This document shows positions 8,536 to 17,456 of a DNA stretch of 64,000 bases, piece after piece. The DNA is from Amphibacillus sp. MSJ-3. GTDB taxonomy: Bacteria; Bacillota; Bacilli; Bacillales; Amphibacillaceae. The stretch spans positions 23,165 through 87,164 of the forward strand of contig NZ_JAHLQM010000007.1 of NCBI RefSeq assembly GCF_018919165.1, written 5' to 3'. Position numbers and translations under genes: made by a program. The notes below the pieces were generated by a model. The model saw only the letters and a program-made list of their open reading frames with translations, had not been told where the DNA came from and did no database searches. Position 1 is the stretch's first letter, and each line of letters starts with the position of its first letter.

Positions 8536-9611
8536 TGATGATTCAACTCCTGTAAAAAATCTTCTAACCAAACCGTAATTTTATGATCATCAAATTGTTT
8601 GATCATTGGTTTGCCTAAATCTTTTAATAAAACCATTGTAATCTTTTGATCCTTCACCTTTTTATCGCGTTTCATACGTTCCACTAATTTTGCCACTGAT
8701 AATTGTGGAAGTCGAGTTGGATATTGGTTATTTATTAGCCATTGATAAAGCGCGTCATAAGGTAATTGGGACTTATAATACTTTTCACTAACTTGGAGGG
8801 CAAATAACATCCCGATTGCGATTGCTTCTCCATGTGTGATTTTCCCATAACCAAGCTCAGCCTCTAAAGCATGACCTAATGTATGGCCAAAATTTAAATA
8901 CTGACGAATATTTGTTTCACGCTCATCTTGTTCGACAATATTTGCTTTTACTTCAATGCCTCTTAATAAGTCCTGCTTTAAATAATTATCATCCAAAGGT
9001 TTATTCAAATCAACTTGTTGTAATTTCTCCCAAAAAGGAGGTTCATTAATCATACTATGTTTAACAATCTCAGCATAACCAGACCTCACTTCAGTAAATG
9101 GAATGGTGTGCAGTGTCTCAACATCATAAATTACAGCTACTGGTGGAAAAAAACACCCGATCAAATTTTTCCCTTCTGGATGATTAATAGCTACTTTCCC
9201 TCCAACACTGCTATCATGTGCTAATATCGTTGTTGGCATTTGGATAAAATCAATTCCTCGCATAAAAGTTGCTGCAACAAAACCTGCTAAATCACCAATC
9301 ATTCCACCACCTAAGGCAATAATTAGCCCATCTCGATCTAAACCAGATCGAATTGCCTCTGTCATAATATCAAAGTAGAACCGCATACTTTTTGAACCTT
9401 CACCTGCTGGAACAACTGTATAAGTCACATGATAATCCTTTTCAATAGATTGAATAACATCATCCAAGTAGAGGGGTTCTACATTACTATCCGTAATAAT
9501 AAATATTCGACTATATCTTTTCGTTAAAAAATCCAGAACATGATGTCTTAATCCTTTACCAATTGTGACATCATATTGTTTTGTACTTGTATGAACAGTT
9601 ATTTTTTTCAT
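8532..9611 (-). CDS. aroB: 3-dehydroquinate synthase
   Basis: About 359 residues. It cyclises DAHP to 3-dehydroquinate using NAD+ and a divalent metal. Seen: GGGMIGDLAGFVAATFMRG, the DSSVGGKVAINHPEGKN substrate loop, and metal ligands in NFGHTLGHALE and THGEAIAIGM. The ATG at 9611 shares its A with the aroC stop (TAATG), with AAGGTG as SD inside the aroC end; an upstream GTG is less likely. Confidence 0.97.
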   Translation of the reverse strand: MKKITVHTSTKQYDVTIGKGLRHHVLDFLTKRYSRIFIITDSNVEPLYLDDVIQSIEKDYHVTYTVVPAGEGSKSMRFYFDIMTEAIRSGLDRDGLIIALGGGMIGDLAGFVAATFMRGIDFIQMPTTILAHDSSVGGKVAINHPEGKNLIGCFFPPVAVIYDVETLHTIPFTEVRSGYAEIVKHSMINEPPFWEKLQQVDLNKPLDDNYLKQDLLRGIEVKANIVEQDERETNIRQYLNFGHTLGHALEAELGYGKITHGEAIAIGMLFALQVSEKYYKSQLPYDALYQWLINNQYPTRLPQLSVAKLVERMKRDKKVKDQKITMVLLKDLGKPMIKQFDDHKITVWLEDFLQELNHH

Positions 9612-10780
9612 TAGAAGCACCTTACTTCCTCACGATATTGATCAATGGCTTCCTTAAGTTTTGGAAATTGGTCATACGGAAATTGTTCTAAGATTGCTTT
9701 TGCTATTTCAAAAGCAACAACATGTTCCATTACAACTGCTGCTGCGGGAACAGCACATGAATCTGATCGTTCAATACTCGCATTAAAAGGTTCCTTAGTA
9801 TCGATATCAATACTTTGTAAAGGCTTATAAAGAGTGGGAATAGGCTTCATAACGCCTTTAACGATAATTGGCATGCCTGAAGTCATACCACCCTCAAAAC
9901 CACCTAAATTATTCGTTTTTCGTGTATAACCACTTTCTTCAGACCAAGTGATCTCATCATGAACCTGGCTACCATTCCTTCTCGCTGCCTCAAAGCCAAT
10001 CCCAAATTCAACTCCTTTGAAAGCATTAATACTTTGAACCGCAAAGGCAATCCGTGCATCTAGCTTTCGATCATAGTGAACATATGAACCGATTCCAGCA
10101 GGCATCCCCTCGACACATACTTCACAAATACCTCCGATAGAATCTCCTTCCTTCTTTGCTTTATCAATAGCATCCATCATCTTTTGTCCTGCCTCTGAAT
10201 CAAGACAACGGACAGGGGATTCTTCAGAGATTGCAATTTTTTCTTCAATCGTTAAATCTGTTGAATATTCAGCTTTAATACCAGCTATTTCATTAACATA
10301 ACCAACGATATTTATTCCTAAATTATTCAATAATACTTTAGCTACAGCACCCGCAGCAACTCGAGCAGCTGTTTCGCGTGCTGACGATCGTTCTAGAATA
10401 TTTCTCATATCACGGTGCCCATATTTAATCGCACCATTCAAATCTGCATGTCCAGGTCTTGGGCGGGTGACGACACGTCGTAAACTTGCATCTGGCTCAA
10501 TCGGATCTTCACCCATGATGTCCTGCCAATGTTTAAAATCATCATTTTTAATAACTAGGGCAATTGGTGAACCCAGCGTATAACCGTGACGAACTCCACC
10601 AACAATATCAACTAAATCTTTCTCAATTTGCATCCGTTTTCCTCGACCGTGCCCTTTTTGCCTTCTTAAAAGCGATTGATTAATTTGATCACTTGTTAAA
10701 GGCAATAATGCTGGTACACCTTCGATAATCGTTGTTAATTGCTTTCCATGTGATTCACCAGCCGTTAAATAGCGCATCAA
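9611..10780 (-). CDS. aroC: chorismate synthase
   Basis: 389 residues. It converts EPSP to chorismate with reduced FMN, the last shared aromatic step (called aroF in B. subtilis). Signatures: [14 protein letters not shown] at the N terminus, [14 protein letters not shown], and [16 protein letters not shown]. It is the first gene of the six-gene aromatic operon. A probable SigA promoter lies just upstream. No T-box, TRAP site or riboswitch is seen before it. Confidence 0.97.
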   Translation of the reverse strand: MMRYLTAGESHGKQLTTIIEGVPALLPLTSDQINQSLLRRQKGHGRGKRMQIEKDLVDIVGGVRHGYTLGSPIALVIKNDDFKHWQDIMGEDPIEPDASLRRVVTRPRPGHADLNGAIKYGHRDMRNILERSSARETAARVAAGAVAKVLLNNLGINIVGYVNEIAGIKAEYSTDLTIEEKIAISEESPVRCLDSEAGQKMMDAIDKAKKEGDSIGGICEVCVEGMPAGIGSYVHYDRKLDARIAFAVQSINAFKGVEFGIGFEAARRNGSQVHDEITWSEESGYTRKTNNLGGFEGGMTSGMPIIVKGVMKPIPTLYKPLQSIDIDTKEPFNASIERSDSCAVPAAAVVMEHVVAFEIAKAILEQFPYDQFPKLKEAIDQYREEVRCF

Positions 10781-10815
10781 CCTTCCCCCTCAATTATTCT
10801 TATATTTTTATTAAT

Positions 10816-10844
10816 ATAACACACCTTAGCACTTCTGTGTGCAA
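10816..10844 (-). promoter_or_regulatory. probable SigA promoter of the aro operon
   Basis: On the minus strand TTGCAC (10839-10844) and TGTTAT (10816-10821) are spaced by 17 bases, about 35 bases before the aroC ATG. The spacer begins and ends with CACAC/GTGTG, a possible operator-like inverted repeat, though no regulator can be named. Confidence 0.45.
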
Positions 10845-10923
10845 TAAATTAATAGACAATTCCTTTTATTCAAACATTTTCAGTTTAAAAATAATTTATA
10901 TGTAATTTACTTCCCTTAGATAC

Positions 10924-11080
10924 AGTGAAACTTTAATCAGTGGGGGTATCCCAATTGATTATTAGCACCACAAGGGTATGACCTAAAGGCCCTTGAACCA
11001 ATCGGGACCTTACTGTCAGTTGATCTCCCAACTTACAATCTTTACTTCCCTTCAAATGCTTGAAGCGGGAGTCTTACTGA
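10924..11080 (+). repeat. interspersed intergenic repeat, copy 4
   Basis: Starts AGTGAAACTTTAATCAGTGGG and matches the 14227-14458 copy over nearly its whole length. It contains a small hairpin CAAGGG (10971-10976)/CCCTTG (10990-10995) and the block CTTACTGTCAGTTGATCTCCC, partly complementary to the later CGGGAGTCTTACTG. It fills the 362-base aroC-cheR gap with the aro promoter. Confidence 0.8.
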
Positions 11081-11142
11081 AAATTATAATTATAAAAAAG
11101 AAACGTTCATAAATCATTCCGATTATGCTCGTCTCTTATATT

Positions 11143-11919
11143 TCATGACTTATACTTTTGATAGAAAAAAGTATCTAATAATCTGAGTTGATAAGCTTCG
11201 GGTGTGAAAATTTGTTCTGTACTCCCGACAAAAAATACTCCTTCATTAACTAAAGATTGACTAAATTTCTGATATATTTCTGTTTTTGCCTGATCAGTAA
11301 AATAGATAAGGACATTTCGACAGACGATTAAATCAAAACCCTTTGGATAGGGATCAGATAATAAATTATGCTTTTTAAATGTAATTACCTGCTTTAGCTT
11401 CTCATCTATTGTGTACAATGAATTGTCATAAGAAAAAAAGCGGTCTTTTAATGCCTTTGGTACTTCCTTTAATGCACGTTCTGTATAAATTCCTTGTTTT
11501 GCACGTTCTAATATTTTTTCATCAATATCGGTTGCTAAAATGGATACTTTGGACATATCCATCTTCTGACTTAAAATCATTGCGATCGTATATGGTTCAT
11601 CACCAGTAGAGCATGCTGCACTCCATATTCTGATCTGTGATTTATTTTTGATTAATTCGGGAAGGATCTTTTCCTCCAATACCTGCCACCTCTTAATATT
11701 ACGGAAAAACTCCGAAACATTGATGGTCATTTTATCAAGGAACTCATCCATCATATCCTGATCTTTATCAAGAGCTTGATAATATGTAGAAAAATCTTTA
11801 AAACCTCTTTTATCACGTAAGGATGTCAAGCGACGTTTCATTTGTACTTCTTTATATAAACTTAAGTCAATTTTTGTTTTTCTTTTAATCAATGTTATGA
11901 ATTCTTGGTAATCTGACAT
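11143..11919 (-). CDS. cheR: chemotaxis protein methyltransferase
   Basis: About 258 residues. It transfers methyl groups from S-adenosylmethionine to glutamates of chemoreceptors. N-terminal helical CheR domain (about 1-70), then the SAM-binding domain with WSAACSTGDEPYTIAMIL and DLIVCRNVLIYF. ATG at 11919 has AAGGAG nine bases upstream; a GTG six codons earlier lacks an SD. It implies a motile ancestor or cell. In B. subtilis ndk lies between cheR and hepT; no ndk is present here. Confidence 0.94.
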   Translation of the reverse strand: MSDYQEFITLIKRKTKIDLSLYKEVQMKRRLTSLRDKRGFKDFSTYYQALDKDQDMMDEFLDKMTINVSEFFRNIKRWQVLEEKILPELIKNKSQIRIWSAACSTGDEPYTIAMILSQKMDMSKVSILATDIDEKILERAKQGIYTERALKEVPKALKDRFFSYDNSLYTIDEKLKQVITFKKHNLLSDPYPKGFDLIVCRNVLIYFTDQAKTEIYQKFSQSLVNEGVFFVGSTEQIFTPEAYQLRLLDTFFYQKYKS

Positions 11920-12122
11920 GAATTTTTTCTCCTTCACTAGCTAACTAGTGCCTTAAGATAGAATGATATATATATTACATTTCAGTGAGTAAAACCTACA
12001 ATTAGCTAACTGGGTATAAAAAATGAATGATCTAGCTTGCCTTAAACTTCCGGTCATTTAAGGCAATTGGAGAAAATCATGAATTAATTGAAGTTTGATG
12101 TTATCTAGTAAATATAACCTAC

Positions 12123-13094
12123 TCAATAATTCCTTTTTCCTAAATAGCCAATTATCTGTAATAATATTTGTTTTTCTACTTGACTTGGTAATTGATTAAC
12201 TTTTTTCAAGGCTTGGTTTAAATACCATTGACTGATTCGATAGGATTCATCAATCGCTTTTGTCTGTTTAATCTCTTCTATCGTGGGTTTTAAATCAACA
12301 GGGTAACCCATATAAAGTAGTTGAAAATGTTCTTTAATCTCATCATAAAGCTTTTTATCTTTAATCGCTAGAAGCGATGGTAACGTTAGATAGCCTTCTG
12401 CTAAATCCTGACCGTTTAATTTGCCAAGCTTTTGATTGTAATCAGTAAAGTCTAAGATATCGTCAATAATTTGATAAGACATCCCCAAATAATATCCAAA
12501 CCAATACAAAGATTGTTGAATTGAGGTTGGTGCATTTGTCATTAGTGCACCTAATTGACAAGAAACAGCAATTAATCTAGCAGTTTTATTACGATTAACT
12601 TTTAAATATTTAGTCACCGAACAATTAATTTGATAGCGACTTTTCAGCTGGTCTATTTCACCCATGGATAGTTTATTTATTGTATCAGCAAAAATTTGAT
12701 GCACATAAACGTTCTCAATTTCCGCCATCATCTCAAGTGCTTGAGCGAATAGATAGTCTCCAATAAAAGTAGCATACTGATTATTATAAGCCTCATGAAT
12801 AGTTGTTATGCCACGCCTTAAAGGCGCATGGTCAATGATATCATCATGAATTAAACTAGACATATGAATTAACTCTATAGCGGCAGCTAATCGATAGGGT
12901 TTCGATTGACCTTCTTGACCAAAACAACTTGAGATAAGACATAATAAAGATCTTGTCCTCTTACCACCGGCTTTTGTTAGTTGAGTACTCAAAGTTTTAA
13001 TTGGTTCTTCAGCTTGTGAAAAGGTCGCTAGTAAAATCTGATTAATTTGTTGCAAGTCCTCTTCTAGATATGCGTATTGTTTAGGTATATACAT
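12123..13094 (-). CDS. hepT: heptaprenyl diphosphate synthase component II
   Basis: 323 residues, a trans-prenyltransferase. With HepS it extends farnesyl diphosphate to the C35 chain. Both Asp-rich motifs are intact: IHDDIIDHAPLRRG (about residue 78) and QIIDDILDFTDYN (about 217). KAGGKRTRSLL is the substrate-binding segment. In B. subtilis menH (ubiE) lies between hepS and hepT; here only 108 bases separate them. With no quinone genes visible, the C35 chain may serve another product, such as heptaprenylglyceryl phosphate made by PcrB; that is inference. Confidence 0.93.
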   Translation of the reverse strand: MYIPKQYAYLEEDLQQINQILLATFSQAEEPIKTLSTQLTKAGGKRTRSLLCLISSCFGQEGQSKPYRLAAAIELIHMSSLIHDDIIDHAPLRRGITTIHEAYNNQYATFIGDYLFAQALEMMAEIENVYVHQIFADTINKLSMGEIDQLKSRYQINCSVTKYLKVNRNKTARLIAVSCQLGALMTNAPTSIQQSLYWFGYYLGMSYQIIDDILDFTDYNQKLGKLNGQDLAEGYLTLPSLLAIKDKKLYDEIKEHFQLLYMGYPVDLKPTIEEIKQTKAIDESYRISQWYLNQALKKVNQLPSQVEKQILLQIIGYLGKRNY

Positions 13095-13140
13095 AGGATC
13101 AACCTCATACCGGTAATTACAATTATATAATAAACCCTGA

Positions 13141-13183
13141 CTTTCCTTGTATAATCGAAGCGGAAGTCTTAAAGTCAGTTAGT
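13141..13183 (+). repeat. interspersed repeat, tail fragment
   Basis: Only the 3' block (TTGTATAATCGAAGCGGAAGT, then CTTAAAGTCAGTTAGTC) of the intergenic repeat family is present, matching the ends of copies at 14594-14680 and 48592-48742. It lies exactly where menH would sit between hepS and hepT. Confidence 0.45.
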
Positions 13184-13202
13184 CTGTGATGAAAGGGATT
13201 AA

Positions 13203-13910
13203 TCAACTTTGTAATTTGGCTTTATTTGTGAAATGCTCTTTTAAGCAGATGTCAATAAATGTAGCTAAGTTTTGTAAATATAGTGGAATTTGTTTATTTA
13301 TTTGAGTAAGTAATAATTGACTTTCCATTTGTAATATATCTAAATTAGAAATTTCGCGATCATTTACCTGCTTTAAATTCATATGTAACGATTTCCGTTC
13401 TGCCTCTAATAAATAATAATAGCCAACTTCTTTAATAAAAGCCTCCAACATATGTAGATCAAAGTAGCGGATGAGATGAAAAAGAAGCTTAAGCTCAATC
13501 TCAACCTTCTTTTTTAAATAAAGTTTATCATTAGGACGTTGTTGATGTATCACTTGAACTTTCAACTGGTTGATTTCTTTAATTGCTAGGGCTAATGAAT
13601 GAATTAAACAAGGCTCATCATACTTAGCGACTAGAACATAGTACTGACTACTTAAATAATCGCCATTTAAGATCTGCCAAGCATTGGATATACAATGTTG
13701 ATTTGCTATTTGCTGATGAATATCAACAGACATTTGTAATAAGGCAATGGCAGTAATTATATCTACTTGTTTATCTACTGGCCAATTTGATTGATTAATT
13801 AGTTTAATTACAATATCCACTCTAAAATCACTGGTTAGTTGCTGGTTATTTACTTCGATTCGATTAAGTAGATTTGTTAATTTATTTTGTACTAGTTGTT
13901 TAATCTCCAT
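13203..13910 (-). CDS. hepS: heptaprenyl diphosphate synthase component I
   Basis: 235 residues, an all-helical, weakly conserved subunit without prenyltransferase motifs. It is assigned by position (mtrB-hepS-hepT order) and by segments typical of HepS/Hep1, such as LNGDYLSSQYYVLVAKYD, followed by KEINQLK. HepS helps set chain length together with HepT. The ATG has an AAGGGG nine bases upstream. Divergence is usual for this subunit. Confidence 0.82.
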   Translation of the reverse strand: MEIKQLVQNKLTNLLNRIEVNNQQLTSDFRVDIVIKLINQSNWPVDKQVDIITAIALLQMSVDIHQQIANQHCISNAWQILNGDYLSSQYYVLVAKYDEPCLIHSLALAIKEINQLKVQVIHQQRPNDKLYLKKKVEIELKLLFHLIRYFDLHMLEAFIKEVGYYYLLEAERKSLHMNLKQVNDREISNLDILQMESQLLLTQINKQIPLYLQNLATFIDICLKEHFTNKAKLQS

Positions 13911-13975
13911 TACACTTTACCCCTTACCATATACCTATGATGCAATTGATATAAATAGATTTTCGTCCTAGTAAG

Positions 13976-14185
13976 CTATAAAGAGTCTATACTACCATGG
14001 CGAGATTGAACAGTTGCTTTTCCCTTTATTTTAATTGCGGAAGTATGATCAGTAAATTGAACGACTAATATTTCACCTTGATCTAATTTTTCAGAATGAT
14101 GAAACTTAGTTGATTCACCTCTTGTCAAGCCGATAACCTGGACACCATCTTCTTCAGCTTTAATAATCAAAAAGTCCGATTCCAT
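13976..14185 (-). CDS. mtrB: trp RNA-binding attenuation protein (TRAP)
   Basis: About 69 residues. TRAP forms an 11-subunit ring which, loaded with tryptophan, wraps GAG/UAG repeats in trp leader RNA. Conserved blocks: [44 protein letters not shown]. Of the RNA-contacting Lys-Lys-Arg residues, the two lysines are kept and the arginine is lysine here (KIKG instead of KVRG), a conservative change. AGGTGA five bases before the ATG at 14185 sets the start. In B. subtilis mtrA (folE) precedes it and the trp operon is close by; both are missing here. Confidence 0.93.
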   Translation of the reverse strand: MESDFLIIKAEEDGVQVIGLTRGESTKFHHSEKLDQGEILVVQFTDHTSAIKIKGKATVQSRHGSIDSL

Positions 14186-14226
14186 TTTAATCACCTATTT
14201 AAATTTATTTTAATCACTATAGATAA

Positions 14227-14458
14227 AGTGAAACTTCAATCAGTGGGAGACCTACAAGACCTAAGTCATACAGATCCTACCACAGAACCTAGTCAGTTTA
14301 AGCTGACTCCCCCCCACCCCAACTGATTTTTAGTACCACAAGGGGATGACCTAAAGTCCCTTGAACCAATCGGGCCGCTACTGTCAGTTGATCTCCACTT
14401 ACAACTCTTACTTTCCTTCGGATTCTTCAAGTGGGAGACTTACTAACAGTTGCACTTC
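14227..14458 (+). repeat. interspersed intergenic repeat, longest copy
   Basis: Same start (AGTGAAACTTCAATCAGTGGG) and body as 10924-11080, plus an extra block of about 70 bases with its own 6-bp hairpin (AGTCAG 14291-14296 with CTGACT 14303-14308). Further hairpins: CAAGGG 14339-14344/CCCTTG 14358-14363, and a long imperfect stem, 14380-14400 with 14429-14450. It lies in the 550-base mtrB-hbs gap, where mtrA is found in B. subtilis. Confidence 0.8.
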
Positions 14459-14593
14459 GATAAAGAAAATCATTGCGAAGTAAATATTTAGACTCATGTA
14501 ATATAGACGTAAGTATGTACTATAACATCGTCACTCTCATCTACTTTAAACCCCTTAGACAAGCCTTACAACTTATTAAGGTTAAAGAAACAC

Positions 14594-14680
14594 ACCAGGC
14601 TATCATTGACCAGTGATCCCTAACTTTTCATTCGATGGATCCCCTTGTATGATTGAAGTGCGTGGCTTACAGTTAGTTCA
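14594..14680 (+). repeat. interspersed intergenic repeat, right-half copy
   Basis: CCAGGCTATCATTGACCAGT, then GATGGATCCCCTTGTATGAT and TGAAGTGCGTGGCTTACAG match the right half of the copy at 48592-48742 block by block. A second element in the same mtrB-hbs gap. Confidence 0.55.
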
Positions 14681-14696
14681 TTTGAAATAAAATAAA

Positions 14697-14719
14697 GAGG
14701 GTGCAATTAATGCACCCTC
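14697..14719 (-). terminator. hbs terminator
   Basis: A perfect 9-bp stem, GAGGGTGCA (14697-14705) with TGCACCCTC (14711-14719), then TTTATTTTATTT on the minus strand, 20 bases after the hbs stop. Confidence 0.85.
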
Positions 14720-14739
14720 ATCACGCCCTATGTAAAATA

Positions 14740-15012
14740 TTATTTTACAATATCTTTAAGGGCTTTACCTGGTTTGAAAGCAGGAACTTTGCTAGCTGGG
14801 ATTTCGATCTCAGCACCAGTTTGTGGGTTACGGCCTTTACGGGCAGCACGGTCACGCACTTCAAAGTTACCGAATCCAATTAATTGTACTTTTTCACCGT
14901 CTTTAAGTGAATCCATGATAGATTCTAAAACTGCATCAACAGCTTTAGTTGCGTCTTTTTTAGAAAGTTCACTTTTTTCAGCAACAGCATTAACTAGATC
15001 TGTCTTGTTCAT
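14740..15012 (-). CDS. hbs: DNA-binding protein HU
   Basis: 90 residues, the standard HU length. A histone-like dimer that bends and compacts [22 protein letters not shown] at the N terminus and the DNA-gripping arm signature [20 protein letters not shown] are clear. GGAGGTG seven bases before the ATG at 15012; the upstream in-frame start is not used. Flanked by its own promoter and terminator, so it is probably a strong single-gene unit. Confidence 0.97.
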   Translation of the reverse strand: MNKTDLVNAVAEKSELSKKDATKAVDAVLESIMDSLKDGEKVQLIGFGNFEVRDRAARKGRNPQTGAEIEIPASKVPAFKPGKALKDIVK

Positions 15013-15136
15013 GATATTCACCTCCTCCCGCATTTAAATTCTTGAAGCATAAGAACTTAAATGGTCTTAATCCATTTGTTCACAATATCGCTTGATTCTA
15101 TACTTCGTATCACCAATTAATTAGGTGACAAAGCCT

Positions 15137-15165
15137 ATAATAAACGAGTTTTTCTACAAATTCAA
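15137..15165 (-). promoter_or_regulatory. probable SigA promoter of hbs
   Basis: On the minus strand TTGAAT (15160-15165) and TATTAT (15137-15142) are separated by exactly 17 bases. The leader of about 120 bases carries a CACC/GGTG palindrome (near 15108-15126). The rest of the 332-base spoIVA-hbs gap shows no gene. Confidence 0.5.
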
Positions 15166-15323
15166 CAAAAAATACAAGATTAATTAATTTTGTTTAAAAT
15201 ATCTAAGGAAAAAATTAATATTTTTCGGATAAATAATATTGGTAAAGACTGATAGATCAAGCTTTAAACAGTTAAATCGTAACATAGCTTCACTCACAAT
15301 GCAACTTTTGTCACAAAATAAAA

Positions 15324-15346
15324 AACGACTTGATTTTCAAGTCGTT
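15324..15346 (-). terminator. spoIVA terminator
   Basis: A perfect 10-bp stem AACGACTTGA (15324-15333)/TCAAGTCGTT (15337-15346) overlapping the spoIVA stop, followed on the minus strand by TTTTTTATTTT. Confidence 0.88.
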
Positions 15347-16823
15347 ATAATATGATGGCGATCATTCCACCAGAACCTTCATTTACTATCTTTTCTAATG
15401 TTTCTTGTAACTTATGGCGGACATTTTCTGGCATTAATGTGATTTTCCCTTGTATCCCTTCTCGAACAATTGAGCTTAATGAACGACCAAATATATCTGA
15501 TTGCCAAATAGACAGTGGATCATCTTCAAAATCTTGCATTAAGTATCTAACCAATTCTTCACTTTGCTTTTCAGTTCCGATAATCGGAGAAAACTCAGAT
15601 TCCACATCAACCTTCACCATATGGATAGATGGAGCAATTGCCTTTAATCTAACACCGTAGCGAGAGCCTTGACGAATAATTTCCGGTTCATCTAAAGTCA
15701 TGTCATTGACTGTAGGTGCAGCAACTCCATATCCTGTTTGTTTAACCATTGCTAGTGCATCAGAAATTTGATCATACTCTCTTTTTGCTTTTGCAAAGTC
15801 TTGCATTAACTCAAGCAAATGGTCTTTCCCTGTGATTTCCTCGCCAACAATTTCTTTTAATACTTGATCATATAAATGATTTGGAGCGTCCAAATCTATT
15901 TCAGCAATTCCTTCCCCCATATCAACTCCGTTAATTTTAGCTGAATCAATATAATCGTATTCAGTAAAATAGTTTACAACGCGATCGACATCTCGTAATC
16001 GCTTAATATCTTTCACTGTTTCTTGAATAGCCTCTTGATAGCTTGTTCTTAGCCAGTGATCTTCATTTAACACCATAACCCAGCTCGGTAAATTGACGTT
16101 AACCTCAAGTACTGGAAATTCATATAAAGCTTCCCTTAAAGCATTATAGGCATCTTCTTGATTCATTCCTTCTGCACTCATTGAAATAACTGGAATATCA
16201 TACTGCTCATTTAATGATTGTCTCAGTAGCTCTGTTTCCTGGTGATAAGGCTTTGTTGAATTTAATATCATGATAAAAGGTTTTCCAACTTCTTTTAATT
16301 CATCAACAATCCGTTCTTCAGCTTCAAGATAGTCTTCACGAGGAATATCCCCTATTGTTCCATCACTAGTTACAACTACACCAATCGTTGAATGTTCTTG
16401 GATTACTTTTCTAGTTCCGATTTCAGCTGCTTCATCAAATGGAATAGGCTCTTCATACCATGGGGTATTGATCATTCTAGGTCCATTTTCATCTTCAAAT
16501 CCCTGTGCACTTTCAATCGTATAACCAACACAATCAACTAATCTGACATTAACAGCTAATCCTTCATCGACTTCTAATTGAACAGCTTGATTCGGAACAA
16601 ATTTAGGCTCAGTTGTCATAATTGTTCTTCCAGCTGAACTTTGTGGCAATTCATCTTGCGTTCTGCTTCGTTCTTCCTCATCCTCCATATTTGGTATAAC
16701 CACATTCTCCATAAATTTTTTTATGAAGGTTGACTTTCCTGTGCGAACCGCCCCAACAACTCCAAGATAAATATCGCCATTTGTACGTTTCGAAATATCT
16801 TTAAATAGATCTACTTTTTCCAC
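15345..16823 (-). CDS. spoIVA: stage IV sporulation protein A, spore coat ATPase
   Basis: 492 residues, exactly the usual length. SpoIVA hydrolyses ATP and polymerises around the forespore as the basement layer of the coat. N-terminal TRAFAC-like ATPase domain with Walker A GAVRTGKSTFIKKFM (about 26-40), VRLVDCVGY as Walker B region, then middle and C-terminal anchoring domains ending GGMIAIIL. The start is GTG, with GGGAGGGG six bases upstream, and the protein begins MEKVDLFKDISKRTNGD as in B. subtilis. Probably transcribed by SigE in the mother cell. Confidence 0.98.
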   Translation of the reverse strand: MEKVDLFKDISKRTNGDIYLGVVGAVRTGKSTFIKKFMENVVIPNMEDEEERSRTQDELPQSSAGRTIMTTEPKFVPNQAVQLEVDEGLAVNVRLVDCVGYTIESAQGFEDENGPRMINTPWYEEPIPFDEAAEIGTRKVIQEHSTIGVVVTSDGTIGDIPREDYLEAEERIVDELKEVGKPFIMILNSTKPYHQETELLRQSLNEQYDIPVISMSAEGMNQEDAYNALREALYEFPVLEVNVNLPSWVMVLNEDHWLRTSYQEAIQETVKDIKRLRDVDRVVNYFTEYDYIDSAKINGVDMGEGIAEIDLDAPNHLYDQVLKEIVGEEITGKDHLLELMQDFAKAKREYDQISDALAMVKQTGYGVAAPTVNDMTLDEPEIIRQGSRYGVRLKAIAPSIHMVKVDVESEFSPIIGTEKQSEELVRYLMQDFEDDPLSIWQSDIFGRSLSSIVREGIQGKITLMPENVRHKLQETLEKIVNEGSGGMIAIIL

Positions 16824-16998
16824 ATAATCCCCTCCCGGTCTCCTTCAACATCGCAAAGTGCGATCTACTGACACTATGAGTCTATGATGTTGTCCCAATG
16901 GATTATGACAGCAGATTTAATAATATTTCTAAGATTACTTGTTTTAATCGATCAATAGAGATATATGCTTGATTTCTATTTTAATGAAAACATAAATA

Positions 16999-17032
16999 AA
17001 ACCGAGATAGAAGGGGCTTTCTAACTCGGTTT
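16999..17032 (-). terminator. terminator after the SpoVIF-like gene
   Basis: Stem AAACCGAG-TAGAA with TTTCTAACTCGGTTT, followed by TTTATTTATG on the minus strand, about 100 bases after the SpoVIF-like stop. The rest of the 307-base gap before spoIVA shows nothing else definite. Confidence 0.75.
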
Positions 17033-17130
17033 GACTAAGATTAACACCCAGGAGCAACTTTAATGTGAGTACTGTGCATAATATTTTATGCAGTGGATGG
17101 TTTGATGTATAAACAAACACCCAGTCGATA

Positions 17131-17391
17131 CTATTTTTTAAATTGTTGCCCTAAAGTATTGATATCCTTTGGAATTTTATTTTGGGTAATGGTTTGAACA
17201 AGTTTATCCTCTTTTTCTTTTGAAATTGGCTTATTGGCCAATTGACTTAACTGTTTAACAAGATCTCTTACTGTCTTTTCGTCGGTAAAATCAGCATTTT
17301 GAACGGAATTAGCCACGCTAAAGATTTCATCAGGCTTTATATTTGTTTTACTTTTAATTTGATTAAAAATATTTTTCTGGTTATCACTCAC
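17131..17391 (-). CDS. stage VI sporulation protein F-like (SpoVIF/YjcC family)
   Basis: 86 residues, cytosolic and helical, rich in Lys, Gln and Asn. The run DEIFSVANSVQNADFTDEKT, then LVKQLSQLANKPISKEKEDK, resembles B. subtilis SpoVIF (YjcC), which is needed for coat assembly and spore resistance. In B. subtilis spoVIF lies elsewhere; many other Bacillaceae have such a gene next to gpsA, as here, 65 bases after it. Role in spore maturation is by family likeness only. Confidence 0.75.
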   Translation of the reverse strand: MSDNQKNIFNQIKSKTNIKPDEIFSVANSVQNADFTDEKTVRDLVKQLSQLANKPISKEKEDKLVQTITQNKIPKDINTLGQQFKK

Positions 17392-17456
17392 CTAGTTTCC
17401 TCCTTGCTTAACATTTTCATGATACTATATGCAAGGAGCAATTAACCTGTTCATCT

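Noticed and set aside
10781..10923. Possible T-box or TRAP-controlled leader before aroC
   Set aside because: The distance from the likely promoter to the ATG is only about 35 bases, and no T-box sequence (AGGGTGGNACCGCG) or GAG/TAG repeats are present.
14227..14458. Repeat copy considered as a known riboswitch or tRNA-like structure
   Set aside because: It does not fit any riboswitch consensus I know, lacks a cloverleaf, and recurs between unrelated genes, so it is treated as a dispersed repeat.
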